DNA of 64,000 bases, from the NCBI GenBank assembly GCA_030674185.1, contig JAPXFY010000026.1, forward strand, positions 37,956,209 to 38,020,208. The letters are read 5' to 3'. Within the stretch, counting starts at the first letter, position 1. Each line of letters begins with the position of its first letter. Made by a program: the position numbers and the translations under genes. Below, in pieces: positions 31,302 to 42,874 of the stretch. Origin of the DNA: Monoplex corrugatus (lineage: Eukaryota; Mollusca; Gastropoda; Littorinimorpha; Ranellidae). The notes below the pieces were generated by a model. The model made no database searches. It was given only the letters and a program-made list of their open reading frames with translations, and had not been told where the DNA came from.

Positions 31302-31775
31302 TTTAGTTTCAGTTTCTCAAGATGACGTCTCTACGCTCAGAATGAATTCCATATGCACTAATGTCACAGGTACCATGTGTATGGTGATCATGGCACAAGC
31401 CTTAACACTACTGTGACTGGCCCCGCCTCTGCCTGAACTTACGGTCAGCCTGAGCCTGCAGCCAATAAAGAACCAGTAGTTGTAAAAAAAACTCTAGCAG
31501 GCCTGAATGAAGTCCAACTGTCACCAAAGTTTGTGTACTTAATGAAAAAAGGATGCCAAGTTTAGCTGTGCTATTTATAAAGCTATTACTTAAATAGCTT
31601 TTAGCCGCCATCCAGTTCTGTACCATATATCACCGAAACAACTTTTAGCGCGGCCCAGCAGTAGGTGAAGCTCGGCGTTCACGACTATAGTTGCGGCTTG
31701 TCACGGATGCGTTAAGCCTGCACATACACCCATGAGCTGGCCATGAGCAAGCATAATAAATGACACAGCTGAGTT
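31302..31775 (+). mobile_element. SINE copy split by a TTAA insertion
   Basis: The first half (31302-31405) reads TTTCAGTTTCTCAAGATGAC to GGCACAAGCCTTAA. The second half (31712-31775) resumes TTAAGCCTGCACATACACCC and ATGAGCTGGCC. The intact copy at 4727 shows these are adjacent (GCCTTAAGCCTGCAC). Confidence 0.8.
31406..31711. mobile_element. 306-bp TTAA-target element inside the SINE
   Basis: The insert is flanked by TTAA on both sides (31402-31405, 31712-31715), which occurs once in the unsplit SINE. Its ends CACTACTGTGACTGGCC and (reversed) CGCATCCGTGACAAGCC are imperfect inverted repeats, 11 of 17 matching. No ORF of note. The TTAA duplication points to piggyBac-type transposition. Confidence 0.7.
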
Positions 31776-31804
31776 TAGCGTTTATTCACAAGCTCTGCCT
31801 GTGC

Positions 31805-32045
31805 ATAATTCTGGGTGCTGGCAAGGTCTTGAAACAGAAAATGGAAAGAGAAGGAAGACTGGGGAAGGGATGGGGGGGGGGGGGGGGGGGGAGGAACAGG
31901 ATCTATCAAGCACTAAAGCTGACACCATCAGAATGATTGCAGCATTAAGATGGGCAGTGAACAGGCTGGTCTGTTATGTTGCAGGCTGAGATTGAACTCA
32001 AGACATGACTTTATCACAAGAAACTGCCAGGCTGATGATTCATAT
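31805..32045 (-). mobile_element. tRNA-related SINE family 2, copy
   Basis: GCTGGCAAGGTCTTGAAA, AGAATGATTGCAGCATTAAG and ATGGGCAGTGAACAGG match, in the same order, the copy at 32478-32650 and the reverse of 44555-44610. A G-run of about 20 (31872-31891) interrupts it. Confidence 0.55.
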
Positions 32046-32319
32046 ACAAACAGTTGTGGACTATAACAGAACTCATTAGCACAACCAGTTTCCATTCTCA
32101 AAATACTGACAGGATTATCAGTAACATAATGTTGGCCTTAGATATGTAGTGAGTAGGAAATAAAACCAGCAAAGCTGATCTACAAATTCTTCACAAACTA
32201 ACCAGTCTCTACAACACACATACATAGTAAACAAGACACAGCTATCACTTTCGCTGTCAAACTGAAACGTTCAGAAAACTGCATACAACAAGTACGGACT
32301 TTTCACACTACATATCTTC

Positions 32320-32650
32320 ACACTCACTCTGTTTGACGCTGGATGTATTCAAACCCATACTACAAGTCTGGAACTGTTCAAGAGGGATTCATCATACTCG
32401 GGCAATTCTATATGGGCTCCACCAAATCTTTAGCAGTCATTAGGCAGATTCCTCAGGCCTGCACAAAACCCTGCATGCTGGCAAGGTTATGAAGTAGGGA
32501 GGGAAACAGGCTCTATGAATCACTACCACCACCAAAATGATCGGAACAGTGAACAAGCCAATTTTTTATGTTGTGTGGTTGGAGTCAATTTGAGACACAA
32601 GATCTCCAGTTCACAGCTTTATCAAAAAAAGCCAGCCCATATTCAAAGTT
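32320..32650 (-). mobile_element. tRNA-related SINE family 2, longer copy
   Basis: Reversed, it contains AGGAATCTGCCTAATGACTG, GATTTGGTGGAGCCCATATA and GAGTATGATGAATCCCTCTT, matching 18430-18560; the rest matches 31805-32045. Confidence 0.6.
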
Positions 32651-33037
32651 ATCCCCCTTGCTGTCCAACACCGACTGGTTTCCTAACAACATTGTCACAG
32701 AACAGAAAGACCAGGAATCCTATTGTCTTTCACATCCTTATGACTGTTCCTTGACTATACACCTTTTCACCCCAGCTTTGTAAACCAAATGAATTTATAC
32801 ACATTAACATCACTTTCCAGATAATGTAACAATGATTTCCCTGATACTTTCTTCAGATAATGCATCAATTTCTCATACTTTCCACAAAAAGATTCTAATG
32901 ATTTATATTTTCTACAAGTTTTCAGTTACTGGAATGCTATCCCATTCCATAACATTTGCAGTTCACTCTCGCATTTCCCTTACTTCTCTATCAACACAAT
33001 CCAACTTACAAGAATGGAGCTACAGGCAGTGGTGTGT

Positions 33038-33205
33038 CTACAAACGGAGGTTTTCATGGAGCTCAGGCTGGATCTTCAACACGATCTCCAGCAACTTGCG
33101 CAGTGACTCCTCCTTGTTTCTGTCCACGTTGGCGTTCAGGTCCTTGATCTTCTGGCGCGTGCTCACCTCAATCTTGCTCTCCATGTCTCCACGGGAGCCC
33201 AGGAT
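33038..33205 (-). CDS. ATP6V1G: V-ATPase G exon 3
   Basis: The acceptor is GTATACACAG/ATCCTGGG. It codes [20 protein letters not shown], then [20 protein letters not shown] and the C-terminus [11 protein letters not shown] before TAG. Confidence 0.94.
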   Translation of the reverse strand: MLGSRGDMESKIEVSTRQKIKDLNANVDRNKEESLRKLLEIVLKIQPELHENLRL

Positions 33206-36200
33206 CTGTGTATACAAAGACCAGCCATCAAAACGTGTTGATATCAAAGATTGTTGATAATCACACCATGTACACAAACAACAACCATCAGAATGTGTTA
33301 CTGTTATTGTTATTTTTGTTTAAAGCCCAGCAATTTGTCATCATCATCATCAAGTGCCTTGCCACATGGCATTGGCGATCATGGCCTTCCATCTGTTTCT
33401 ATCCCTTGCTGCCGCAAGCACATTTTCCACCCTCTCTGTCTTCAGCCACTCTGCAAGTCCGTCCAATATTTTCTCCTTGGGTCTACCTGGTGCTCTCTTT
33501 CCTTCCAGCTTTCCTATTGTGTCCAGGTGCTCCAATTCCCCTTTCCTCATAAAATGGTCTATAAATGTTGCCTGTCTTTTCCTAATCTTCCTTATGAATG
33601 ATCTTCTTGTGTCCGCCTCCATCAAGACTGCCTCGTTTGTTTTCTTTGCTGTCCATGGAACTCTCAACATTCTTCTCAGAAACCACATCTGCCTCAATCT
33701 TGTTCTGGCTTTGCTTGTTGACTGTCCATGCCTCACAACCGTATAACATTATCGGTTCTATATAACATTCAAGAACTCTCTTTTTGATGTTAATTGATAG
33801 GCATTTGTTGGTAAGAATGCTTTTCATCTTCTTGAATGCTGTTTTGGCTCAGCCGATTCTGCTGGCTATTTCTGATGTGCATTTGCCGTCTGGTGAAATG
33901 ATTGTTCCCAGATATTTAAACTTATCAACCTGTCTCAAGGTTGTGCCATTTGCTGTTATTTTACATGAGGGGATTTCATGTTTTTTACTGATTACCATGA
34001 CTTCAGTCTTCTTGTTGTTTAGTTCCAACCCCTTACCTTTGCTTTCTATTTTTAGTATATTCACAAGGTTTTGTAGGTCACTTTCATTTTCTGCAATTAG
34101 CATGGTGTCATCTGCGAACTGAATGTTGTTCATCATTCTTCCTCCAACCTTTAATCCAGGGTATTCTCCAGGTTTCTCATGATGTTTTTGCTGTAAAGTG
34201 AAAACAGATCTAGTGACAAAACACAACCTTGTCTGACTCCTCTTTTGATATTTTGGAAAGAGCTTACATTGTTTTCTATTCTCATTGCAGCTGTTTGTTC
34301 CCAATATATATTTCTGATTATTCGTAGATCTTTTCCATCAATATTGAGTCTTTCTAGTTGGTTGATCAATTCTTCATGTCTTACCCGATCGAAAGCCTTG
34401 GTATAATCAACAAAACATCAATATAAATCCTTATTCATCTCGGTTGACCTCTCTATGATAGTTTTTAGGATGTACATGGCATTAACAGTTCCTTTCCCTT
34501 CCACAAATCCACACTGTTCTTTTGCTGTTTCTCTTCTGATTCTATTCCTTGTCCTCATCATGATTATTCTTAGTAGGATTTTTGTTACATGATTCATCAA
34601 GCTGATTGTGCGATGGAGTTCGCATTCTATAGCCTCTGTTTTCTTTCAGCCATCTGTATAGAGCCATATCAGGGCAAAAACCATGTCAAAACATACATAT
34701 TACTTCAACAGGAGAAAGAAGGAAAAGAAAATGAATTACATATGTCAATGCATTTGCGCACATAATCTTAGGAGATGCCCATGGCTTTGACCACTTTGTC
34801 CAATTCATCACACAGGGCATTTGAAAAACAAACCTGAATACAAATTGAAACATAAACAAGGACAATGAAACATATATAAAAATGAGCCCTAGTTACCTAA
34901 AATTGCTTCCACATCTCATTTCCCTACAGCCAAAAAAGCACTTAATACATACACCCAATTATCAATCCTTTGGAATGTACTTAAGACTTTACAGAACACT
35001 ACAGATGAATGGACCAGCATGGTAGAAAATGATAGGAAAAAATGACAGAAAGCAAAGGAACAAGGCAGAAACAAAGACAGTGACAAAAAAGAGGCAATTT
35101 CTAGCACAGAACATCCAGACTATTTATACTAGGTACCAGCAGCCCCTTTCAGCAATGCGGGAATTGTGTCAGTCAGTGGAAAAATTGCACATGTTTATCA
35201 GTCAAATATTCTTGCAGATGAACATGAATGACAAAGTTGTTATCATGAAGATAAAGATTGGTCTTTCCTCTATCGATCTCTGCTGTTTGTTTTTGTTATA
35301 AATGCACCCACATGAAAATCTGCGCAAAAAAAAACATGCCGACCGACGAAGTTTCAACGTGTGTCACTAATGGCGACTGACTCACGGCAGTGCTTGGGTG
35401 ACCAGTTAATGGCAACTTAAATCACACAGGACTACCTTCATGCAAATTAGTACAGTTGACAGGTCGAAACTTGTCCTTCATTCCCGTATAATATTTATTT
35501 TATAAGATTATCAGTTTGATAGTCTTCTGAAGGTCGGAATATTGGCAAACTTTGAAGAAGACTATCTGAGGACCTCCTTGATATATTAGATCACGTCTGC
35601 GGATGCGCAAACAGCTTATTTTTTGCTAAATTTAACTGTTTACGGAACTATGAGATGTAACCTGTACCGGATGTGCGCAAGCCTCAGAAGAGTGAGTATC
35701 CATGATCTGCCATTTTAGCATTATGGGAACCTCGAATCATGGCAGCCTTCGAAGCGATTGCTGAAAGTCCAGTCAACGAATTTCTACCTGTGATCGTCAA
35801 GCTGAAGGACAAACGTAGCAAACATCGACTGATTTTTCATGAAAATTGACTTAGAAGTTTGATTCAGTGAATTGTTTTTAATGTTTCTCTTTATTTAGAA
35901 AGATTTTAAAAGAAATCCGCAGCAGGTATAGCCTGCATAAGCAAAGAATAGAAAGTACGATCTGCTGTTTGATGTTTTATCGCCAAGGGTTTTTTTAAAG
36001 CGACCTGGAACTAGTAGAAGTAAAACTGTGTGAAGCAACTGCTTTCCAAAGGTGTTTGTATTGCTAGTATTTAATGAATACGATGGAATTTTGTTTTTAA
36101 TACATCGAAATCATCATATTTGTGCTAGTACTCGGCCAGAAATTCAAACCGGAAGTTGGTCGGCGAGTGCATGTCGTCTATCGGATCAGATTCGACAATT

Positions 36201-39200
36201 TTTATCATCGCAAAGAAACAGCAAATAACGGTTTTGCACAGTCACACACGTGTGCACGCATGCACGCAGGTACGCACACATTATCAGAACACTATATCGC
36301 ATGAGGCAAACACGGACACATAGCTCCACAAAGTCCAATGAGCCTTTCTAATGGCAAAATATAAGAATATTTTACTCTCAAAAGTAATAGCTGGCACAAA
36401 TTAAAGAAAACACTTAGGATTTTATTTCTATTTGTTTTCAAGGCAATGATGATTTTTTGTGGATGAAAGTAACCATCACTGCCACCAAAACTTCAACAGC
36501 AGACACTCACTAATAAACTTAAAACTACTTCTACAGTTTGAGAACTGAGTGTGATAAGTCGCAGGACGAGAACATGGCTTTTGTTTCAAAAATTAGTAAC
36601 ACTGATTAATCATCCCTCAGGAGCTAAATCTGAAGACAAAAATTGAGAAAGTTTTAAAAGAAGCAGAGATTTTCAGTAGATAGACCAGACATTGAAAATT
36701 TCTTAGTCTGTGGATATGGGAAGATGCATGTTACTGAGAAATAACTGATGAAAATAACTTATTGATAAACATTAGGAATGAGCATAGAAATGACTAAGTC
36801 ATATACTGCATTGCCAGGCATGTATCTTCTGCTGTTACACATTTTAATTTCATTATGTTCTTGAGAAGGATGTCTTTCTGTGCTAGTATGATACAAAGTC
36901 ATCTGTGGATCACATTGTTTCAGACTAAATCATTGCATGCGAACAAAATCTTAAAATCTCGTATATTAGCAACATTTGCCTGTTAAGAGTGAAGCTGTAG
37001 CTTTTATTTGATTCACATGCAAAATTTCAGGAGATTCCATCAAGACACAATGTGAGTTATGTCTGTTTTAAGTTGGCCCGACACATGGGCCCTCACATTA
37101 TTTGGGTGCAAATGCATACAAAATATCTTATATCTTGAAATATAACTAAGCTTGAAAATAATTTACTGGTAGCTTTGTGTCTGTTTGATTCACATGCAAA
37201 ATTTCAAGGAAATCCATAAAAAAATAAGCGAAATATGTGCGTTTTAATTTGGTCTGGTACGTGAACCATGTTTTTTCCATCGTTCAAATGAGATACTTTG
37301 CCATTTTGGGAGCCATATAACTCATGACTTTGTCACTTTACGCTGCCCCCAAAAATTTAAGTTTCATACAATAACATTGTTTCTGAGAAAAAGTGAACTC
37401 TAGCCAATTCTGTCTTCTTATTTTTCTGTAATGGGGATGCAAAAATGGCTTGTCATGCATTTGAACACTGACAAAATGGTATATTTATGAAGTTTGCAGC
37501 ACTGCTGTGTAAATGTATGAACAGATCTGCTTGTATGCTTGCTTTTTATGTTGTTTATGTTGTTAAGAATTAAAATCAGGAATGACATTCTCTGTCTGAG
37601 GACTTCTGAAAATTTAGGTTCCTGCAAACTTGCTACATTTCACAATTGGAGAAAATGTACATAAACTGCCATTTTCAAAGTGCGTTATCTCTGGACCTAA
37701 TACAGCTAGAGACTTACTATTTTTTGCATTGTGCTTATTTTTTCTTGTACTTTTCAGAAATATAAGTGTTAATAACCTTTTCAGAAGTTTAATTTTTGGC
37801 TGCCGGTACCTATTTATACTGAGACCCAGGCATCCCTACAGGGCAATCAGAATGTGGTGATGTCAAAGACTTTGACTATAACTATACTGTACACACACAC
37901 AACCATCACAATGTGTTCAGCGAAGAGAAAATAGCAGATCGTTCCAGACAAGTGAGGCCTGGTAACGGAAGGCTCAATGTTCTATGGTTTTTGTGTTTTG
38001 ATTTTGATTTTGTCAGAAGCTTCTGGTTGCTTGACATGAAACAGCATTCAGACCTGTATGTTTTAAGCACAGAAGAGATTTGGTTGACCTGAGACTGCGT
38101 TCAGGCCTGTATGTTTTAAGCGCAGAAGAGAGGTAGATAGGCAAAGTATCATCAAAATACCGATAAGCCAGAGTAGCTAGTTTATACTCTACTCTTGCTT
38201 CCACACGGAGCCAGTGGAGCTGCTTCAATAGGCGGCTGCTGAGGTGGTCTTTCGCTTTCTGAAAACCAGTCTAGCTGCACTATTCTGAACCCTCTGAAAG
38301 TGCTTAATAGAATCCAAACTTTAACACTGCAGGCAGAGAATGAACTCAACATATCAGATTTTGGGGGGGAAAAAAAAGGAAGACGTAAGGGAAGACAGGA
38401 AAAACTAGGACTGACAACTTTGCAGAAGGGTCAGAGAAATCATTTGAAGAGACCCAGGCTTTGGCACACAAATGAAAGAGCTGGAGGAATCTGGTGAACA
38501 GTTCTTAAGCGCAGCATCCCAACTCTTTGCAGAATTAAAGGAGAGGAAGAGGTCTTGATTTCACTGTCAACATACAATCATCACCATTAACATCATTGTC
38601 ATTATTACCATGCAAATACCTGAGATTCATAGTTCAGATACTGTTGTTCTCTCTGAGTCTTGTAAGTGTTGATCTCAGTGTCAGCCTCCTTCTTGGCCGC
38701 TTTCAACCTGGCTGTTTTCCCTGTCAACAACAGGCACAAAATATCACCTAATTTAGTATCTGCATTGTGCTAATAGTTCCACAGACAGCAAAGAAAACAA
38801 ATGAGACAGTCTTGAAGGAGGCAGACACAAGAAGATTATTAATAAGGAAGATTTGGAAAAGAGAAGCAACATTTACAGGACATTTTATGAGGCTAAAGAC
38901 ATTAAAGCACCTGGTCATAACAGGAAAGCTGGAGGGAAAATGAGCACCAGGTAGACCCAGTCTGAAAATAATGGATGGACTTGCAGAGTGGATGAGGACA
39001 GGCAGGGTGTAAGATGTAGTGGCAAAAGGTAAGTTTCATTTGGAGGGCCATGACTGCCAACACCATGCGGCAAGGCACATGATGATGATGATGACTGTGC
39101 TAAAAAACGGTGACCCAAAAAGCAGCCATAGTCTTGTGCCATGGCTGTTTTGTGGAGTACCATTTCTGCTCATTTCATTTTATATCATAAACTGTACATA

Positions 39201-39451
39201 TTCAACAATGAACATAATATCAAATTGTGTATGCATGCATGTACATACACACATGCATGCACGCACGCACACACACACTGATTAAATTAAAGGAAATACT
39301 GACATAACTATAAATGCACTACATACATGTATTCTGTCCACTGATATTCAATCTTTTATGAGGTAGAAGTCTAGTATAGTGTAAAGTGATTGAGAGAGAG
39401 AGAGAGGGGGGGGGGAGAGAGAGAGATCTGTGTGTGTGTGTTGTGTGTGTG

Positions 39452-39506
<55 letters not shown>

Positions 39507-40194
39507 GTGTGTGTGTGTGTGTGTGTGTGTATTACTACATGCATGTGCAGTACTGAAAATTTACCAATGAAAGTAGTATCAATATTAGCAATTCAGCACT
39601 AATCATTCTCTTTCTCTTTCTGTAACTTAGTGTAAGTACATGCATGTGAGTGTGATGAAATAATCAAACAAATCATAATCATTCCATGGCCAACTGGAGT
39701 CCATATACTTTGCAGGGCATATTTATCTTCTCATTCCTGTCATTGATATAAAGCTGCATACACATCGCAGAATCCACGATTGCCGAAATTAGTTATCATG
39801 TGCAAGACCGTAATTCGATTAAATGAACGAACAAATACATCACAATAACAACATCATTTGCGTAGAACAGTTCATGTAAAAAAAAATCCACCACTCAATT
39901 GTAATCAACAAAAGTTTAGTTAACTTTACAAATCAGTGATCGAAACTAGTGAAAACAAAAACGGGCGTTTCTGCACTTGTGCGTCTGCTACCGACAAGCA
40001 GTGCTGAAATGAAACTAGACAAAGTCTCAAACATTTAGATAAAATCGATACACAGAGACAAAACAATTGAATAGAAAAAATAAAACAAAAGGATATCGAC
40101 AGGTTTTCTTACTTTTCCTGGCTTCAGAGACCTTCTCGGCGGCTTTCTTTTCAGCTGCTAGGAGCTGCTGGATACCTTGCGTCTGACTCGCCAT
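33038..40194 (-). CDS. ATP6V1G: V-type proton ATPase subunit G, three exons
   Basis: Coding exons on the minus strand are 40194-40113, 38720-38620 and 33205-33038; phases 1 and 0 fit and the total is 116 residues plus stop. The start [20 protein letters not shown] and KVSEARKRK are almost identical to vertebrate ATP6V1G1. The middle [20 protein letters not shown] and the end [11 protein letters not shown] align with the same protein, which has 118 residues. Subunit G forms, with E, the peripheral stalk of the cytosolic V1 sector and is an elongated coiled coil, fitting the charged heptad-like sequence. All splice sites are GT/AG. Both introns are filled with LINE and SINE remnants. Confidence 0.96.
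33337..34652 (-). pseudogene. RTE-type LINE copy C, reverse transcriptase and tail, broken
   Basis: It lies in V-ATPase G intron 2. Minus-strand blocks in order: [30 protein letters not shown] [36 protein letters not shown], then in other frames [16 protein letters not shown] (catalytic FADD kept), [39 protein letters not shown] and [18 protein letters not shown]. The 3' end has (GATGAT)n at 33339-33352. 5'-truncated with several frameshifts. Confidence 0.88.
34652..35150 (-). mobile_element. 563-bp retroposon family, second copy
   Basis: Reversed, it matches the element at 26401-26963 through ACTTTGTCCAATTCATC, GGAGATGCCCATGGC, TTAGGTAACT and the start region near CAGCAGCCCCTTTCAG. Its 3' tail block (GCCCTGATATGGCTCTATAC) abuts the truncated 5' end of RTE copy C. 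Confidence 0.7.
35151..37990. other. V-ATPase G intron 2, no clear feature
   Basis: A-rich intronic sequence. One small ORF with a plausible ATG is listed separately (35739-35849). A short duplicated phrase, TTTGATTCACATGCAAAATTTCA, occurs at about 37007 and 37184, suggesting an old local duplication. Confidence 0.45.
35739..35849 (+). CDS. 36-residue ORF of unknown status
   Basis: ATG in GAATCATGGCAGCC opens [20 protein letters not shown], then [16 protein letters not shown] and TGA. The ATG context is good and the composition looks protein-like, but no family is recognised and the frame is short. It could be a first exon or chance. Confidence 0.2.
   Translation: MAAFEAIAESPVNEFLPVIVKLKDKRSKHRLIFHEN
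37999..38310 (-). pseudogene. LINE reverse transcriptase C-terminal fragment
   Basis: Minus strand: [39 protein letters not shown] and [12 protein letters not shown]. This is the post-palm region (LHWLPV...I.YK...L....F....P.YL) common to L2/CR1/Jockey-like elements. 5'-truncated. Confidence 0.8.
38620..38720 (-). CDS. ATP6V1G: V-ATPase G exon 2
   Basis: The acceptor is TTGTTGACAG/GGAAAAC, the donor TCTCAG/GTATTTG. It codes [18 protein letters not shown] and [16 protein letters not shown], the central coiled-coil part. Confidence 0.94.
38779..39094 (+). mobile_element. RTE-type LINE copy E, 3' fragment
   Basis: AGCAAAGAAAACAAATGAGA, GGAGGCAGACACAAGAAG, GAAAGCTGGAGGGAAAATGA and CCAACACCATGCGGCAAGG lead into (GATGAT)n. 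It lies in V-ATPase G intron 1, opposite to the gene. Confidence 0.85.
39390..39531 (+). repeat. (GA)n and (GT)n microsatellite
   Basis: GAGAGAGAG with a G8 run, then a GT tract with a few TGTTG and TGCG interruptions. Confidence 0.95.
40113..40194 (-). CDS. ATP6V1G: V-ATPase G exon 1
   Basis: ATG at 40194 opens [20 protein letters not shown] and KVSEARK; the donor is GGAAAA/GTAAGAAAA. Start and sequence match the family N-terminus exactly. Confidence 0.96.
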
Positions 40195-40209
40195 GTTGAT
40201 GATTTTAGA

Positions 40210-40221
40210 TCATGTGACGTA
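40210..40221. promoter_or_regulatory. M-box / CLEAR-like E-box overlapping a CRE-like site
   Basis: TCATGTGACGTA lies 16-27 bp before the V-ATPase G start codon. TCATGTGA matches the MITF/TFE M-box, a relative of the CLEAR element through which MITF/TFEB proteins control V-ATPase genes in vertebrates; TGACGTA is CRE-like. Function here is inference. Confidence 0.4.
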
Positions 40222-40611
40222 CGCTGTGGTACGCAGAGTAATACCCCTTGATAACTCTAGAAAAAGAGAAAAAATATAGAAATGACGATTGTATGGTAAC
40301 ATGTTACGAACGAAATACAGATACCAAATAAATAAATAATAATGAACACGTGCGTGACTTTATGGGAACGTTTTTGTTTGTTTGTTTGTTTTCATTATTT
40401 TGTTACTGTAGGTTTGCTTTACATTTTTAATCCATTTTTACACTGATAATTACACACTATATGAAAATACTTGTTTCTGTCAGTGTTGCTTGCTTGAACA
40501 AATGTGTTGTAGTTATCATTCCATGTGTGGACTACTTATAAGAATCATGTCCAGTGTGGTTAGTGCATTTCCTCTCATCACTCTCCTTCCTTGTTGTGTG
40601 AGTGATTTCTA

Positions 40612-41742
40612 GGTTGATGTTATATATTTAGATTTTAGGAAGGCCTTTGATACTGTGCCCCATGAAAGGTTACTAGTCAAATTGTCTGCTTATGGTATAT
40701 CTGGCAAACTATTAAACTGGATACAAGGTTTTTTTGAAAGATCGAGTACAGCATGTGAGAGTAGGTGGTGAAAGATCTAACAAAGCTAAGGTTTTAAGTG
40801 GAATACCTCAGGGTAGTATCCTGGGCCCAATACTATTCACAGTGTTTATAAATGACTTGCCAATATCACTAAATAGCACCTGCAAAATATTTGCAGATGA
40901 TACAAAACTATATGACAACACATCTCAATTCGCGGGTTTACAAAATGATATATATAAACTCCAAGATTGGTCAGATGTATGGAATCTATATTTCAATATT
41001 TCTAAGTGTGGTGTTCTACATATTGGTAAAACCAACCAAGAACACACATATTATATGAGACAAAATGACAGCATAAAGCAGATAAAAATCCTAAAAGAAG
41101 AAAAGGACTTGGGAGTAACTTTCGACAGCATGTTGTCATTCGATTTACATATTGGTAAAATAGTTAATAAAGCAAATCAAATGTTGGGAGTTATTAGGAG
41201 AAGCTTTTCTTACTTAGATAAGGATATATTTCTGAGACTATATAAATCTTTTGTTAGACCACATTTGGAATATGCAAATGCAATATGGTGTCCATTCTTG
41301 AAAAGACAGTCAGCGCAAATAGAAAGAGTACAAAGGCGTGCAACAAAGCTATTAAAAGAATGCAAAGATAATTCTTACGCAGAACGATTGAAGTATTTGA
41401 AATTACACTCACTTAAAGGCAGAAGGACAAGAGGTGACCTTATTCAAACGTATAAGATATTTAATGGAGTTGATAATATTTGTGTTGACTCACTCTTTTC
41501 TGTTTCACAATGTAATATCGCAAGAAACAAGGAAGGAAAGATATTTATTCAGCACTGTCGTACTAACACAAGAAATTTTCTTCGATTATGATGATTAAAG
41601 GCCTGATTAGGCTTGTGCAAACAAAAAGATAATGCGCATTAACACCTGTTTTATAAATAGTTGAGAAAGAGGGGACGTAAATAGACCGAAGGGCCTAGGC
41701 CATTGAAAGCCAGTCCCAACTACTACTACTACTACTACTTTA
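40612..41742 (+). pseudogene. CR1-like LINE reverse transcriptase, 5'-truncated
   Basis: Starts at DVIYLDFRKAFDTVPHERLL, then KAKVLSGIPQGSILGPIL, CKIFADDTKLYDNTSQ (catalytic FADD), EKDLGVTFDSML, SFVRPHLEYANAIWCPF and QIERVQRRATKLL to a stop at 41591. A run of seven T at 40729-40735 has one base too many, shifting the frame between GF and KDRVQH. The 3' end has (CTA)n at 41717-41742. The 285-residue downstream frame is intact, so the copy is fairly young. Confidence 0.88.
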
Positions 41743-42196
41743 TAAACATCTCCAATCCGTATTACCGTGATCGATGACAGAGCCTTATTCCTTCCCGTTA
41801 CACAAGCTTAATATCTAATGATTAAAGGTGTGGTGTGGCTCAAATGAAAGATTGGAATACCAACATTCTAATCTTGATCTTAGAATTTCCATAACTTATT
41901 TCATTATTTTACAAAGTTCCTATTACCGTCACGGCTCACTGGTCGGAAATATGAACAGTGCCGAACGATCGAACAACAAAATTATTGATTTCAGGAAAAA
42001 GAGGGACAATTCACCCTGAACACATTTCTGATAAGAAATACATACTTTTCTGCTAAACTAGAATGCACGAATTACACATTTCTTTGCTTTTAGGGGTTTA
42101 AAATACTAGAAGTTCCTAGTATTTAGGTAACTGCAATCAAGGTTGTTTGAGAAGAAAAGGCGTCTGCTATGCGCCTTATTTGAGTGCACGGCTACA

Positions 42197-42438
42197 TTAA
42201 TCCTTTTTGACTCCGGCATCTGTCCGTCAGCATCCTGCATTGCCAACTATGCTAGCAAAAGCAAAAAGTTAATCTTTTGAATCTCTCACCCTGTCCACCA
42301 GCTTCCTGTAGGAAGCTGGTGATTAGGGTGAGAAAATCAACAGATTAACTTCCTGTAGGAAGCTGGTGAATAGGGTGAGAGAATCAAAAGATTAACTTTT
42401 TGCAGTGTGTGAATAGGGTGCGGGAGTTAAAGGGTTAA
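42197..42438. mobile_element. TTAA palindromic MITE cluster, copy 5
   Basis: Begins TTAATCCTTTTTGACTCCGG, ends GGAGTTAAAGGGTTAA. Inside, the half unit CTTCCTGTAGGAAGCTGGTG followed by AATAGGGTGAGAGAATCAA is present twice in tandem. Confidence 0.72.
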
Positions 42439-42682
42439 GAACAACACTGACTGGCACATCTTGATTTCTGGTTGTCTGCAGTAAAGAAAACATGAACCAG
42501 AAAAAAACACGACAACAGAATCAGAACGTGTACCTAATACAACCAGACAAGACAGGTGCAAACTTTCGACCAACTGGCCTCTGTCAAGCGTAAACGTAAG
42601 ATCACAAACGAACAAACACCAAATACGTAAATTAGGAGAAATAGATTAAAAGTTCCCTGCTGCTTCGTCCATTGGGAGAAAA

Positions 42683-42874
42683 GGACTTTTAGCTCAGTAT
42701 GCTGACGATTTATGCATGTGGATGCAGGTAGATATGAAGAGAAAAACTCCTTTGCGCTGTATTAATTATATGCGTAAATGTTATCAATTCGAGCTTGATG
42801 AAATACCACAATACATGGTAGAAAATGGACTGCGTCTATCTGTGGAAAAAACAAAGTTCACCAGATTCAAATAA
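42683..42874 (+). pseudogene. Non-LTR reverse transcriptase fragment
   Basis: GLLAQYADDLCMWMQVDMKR and ENGLRLSVEKTKFTRFK show the catalytic YADD and the following ...NGL.LS..KT.. motif of Jockey-like elements. Bounded by stops; nothing else of the element is clear. Confidence 0.65.
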
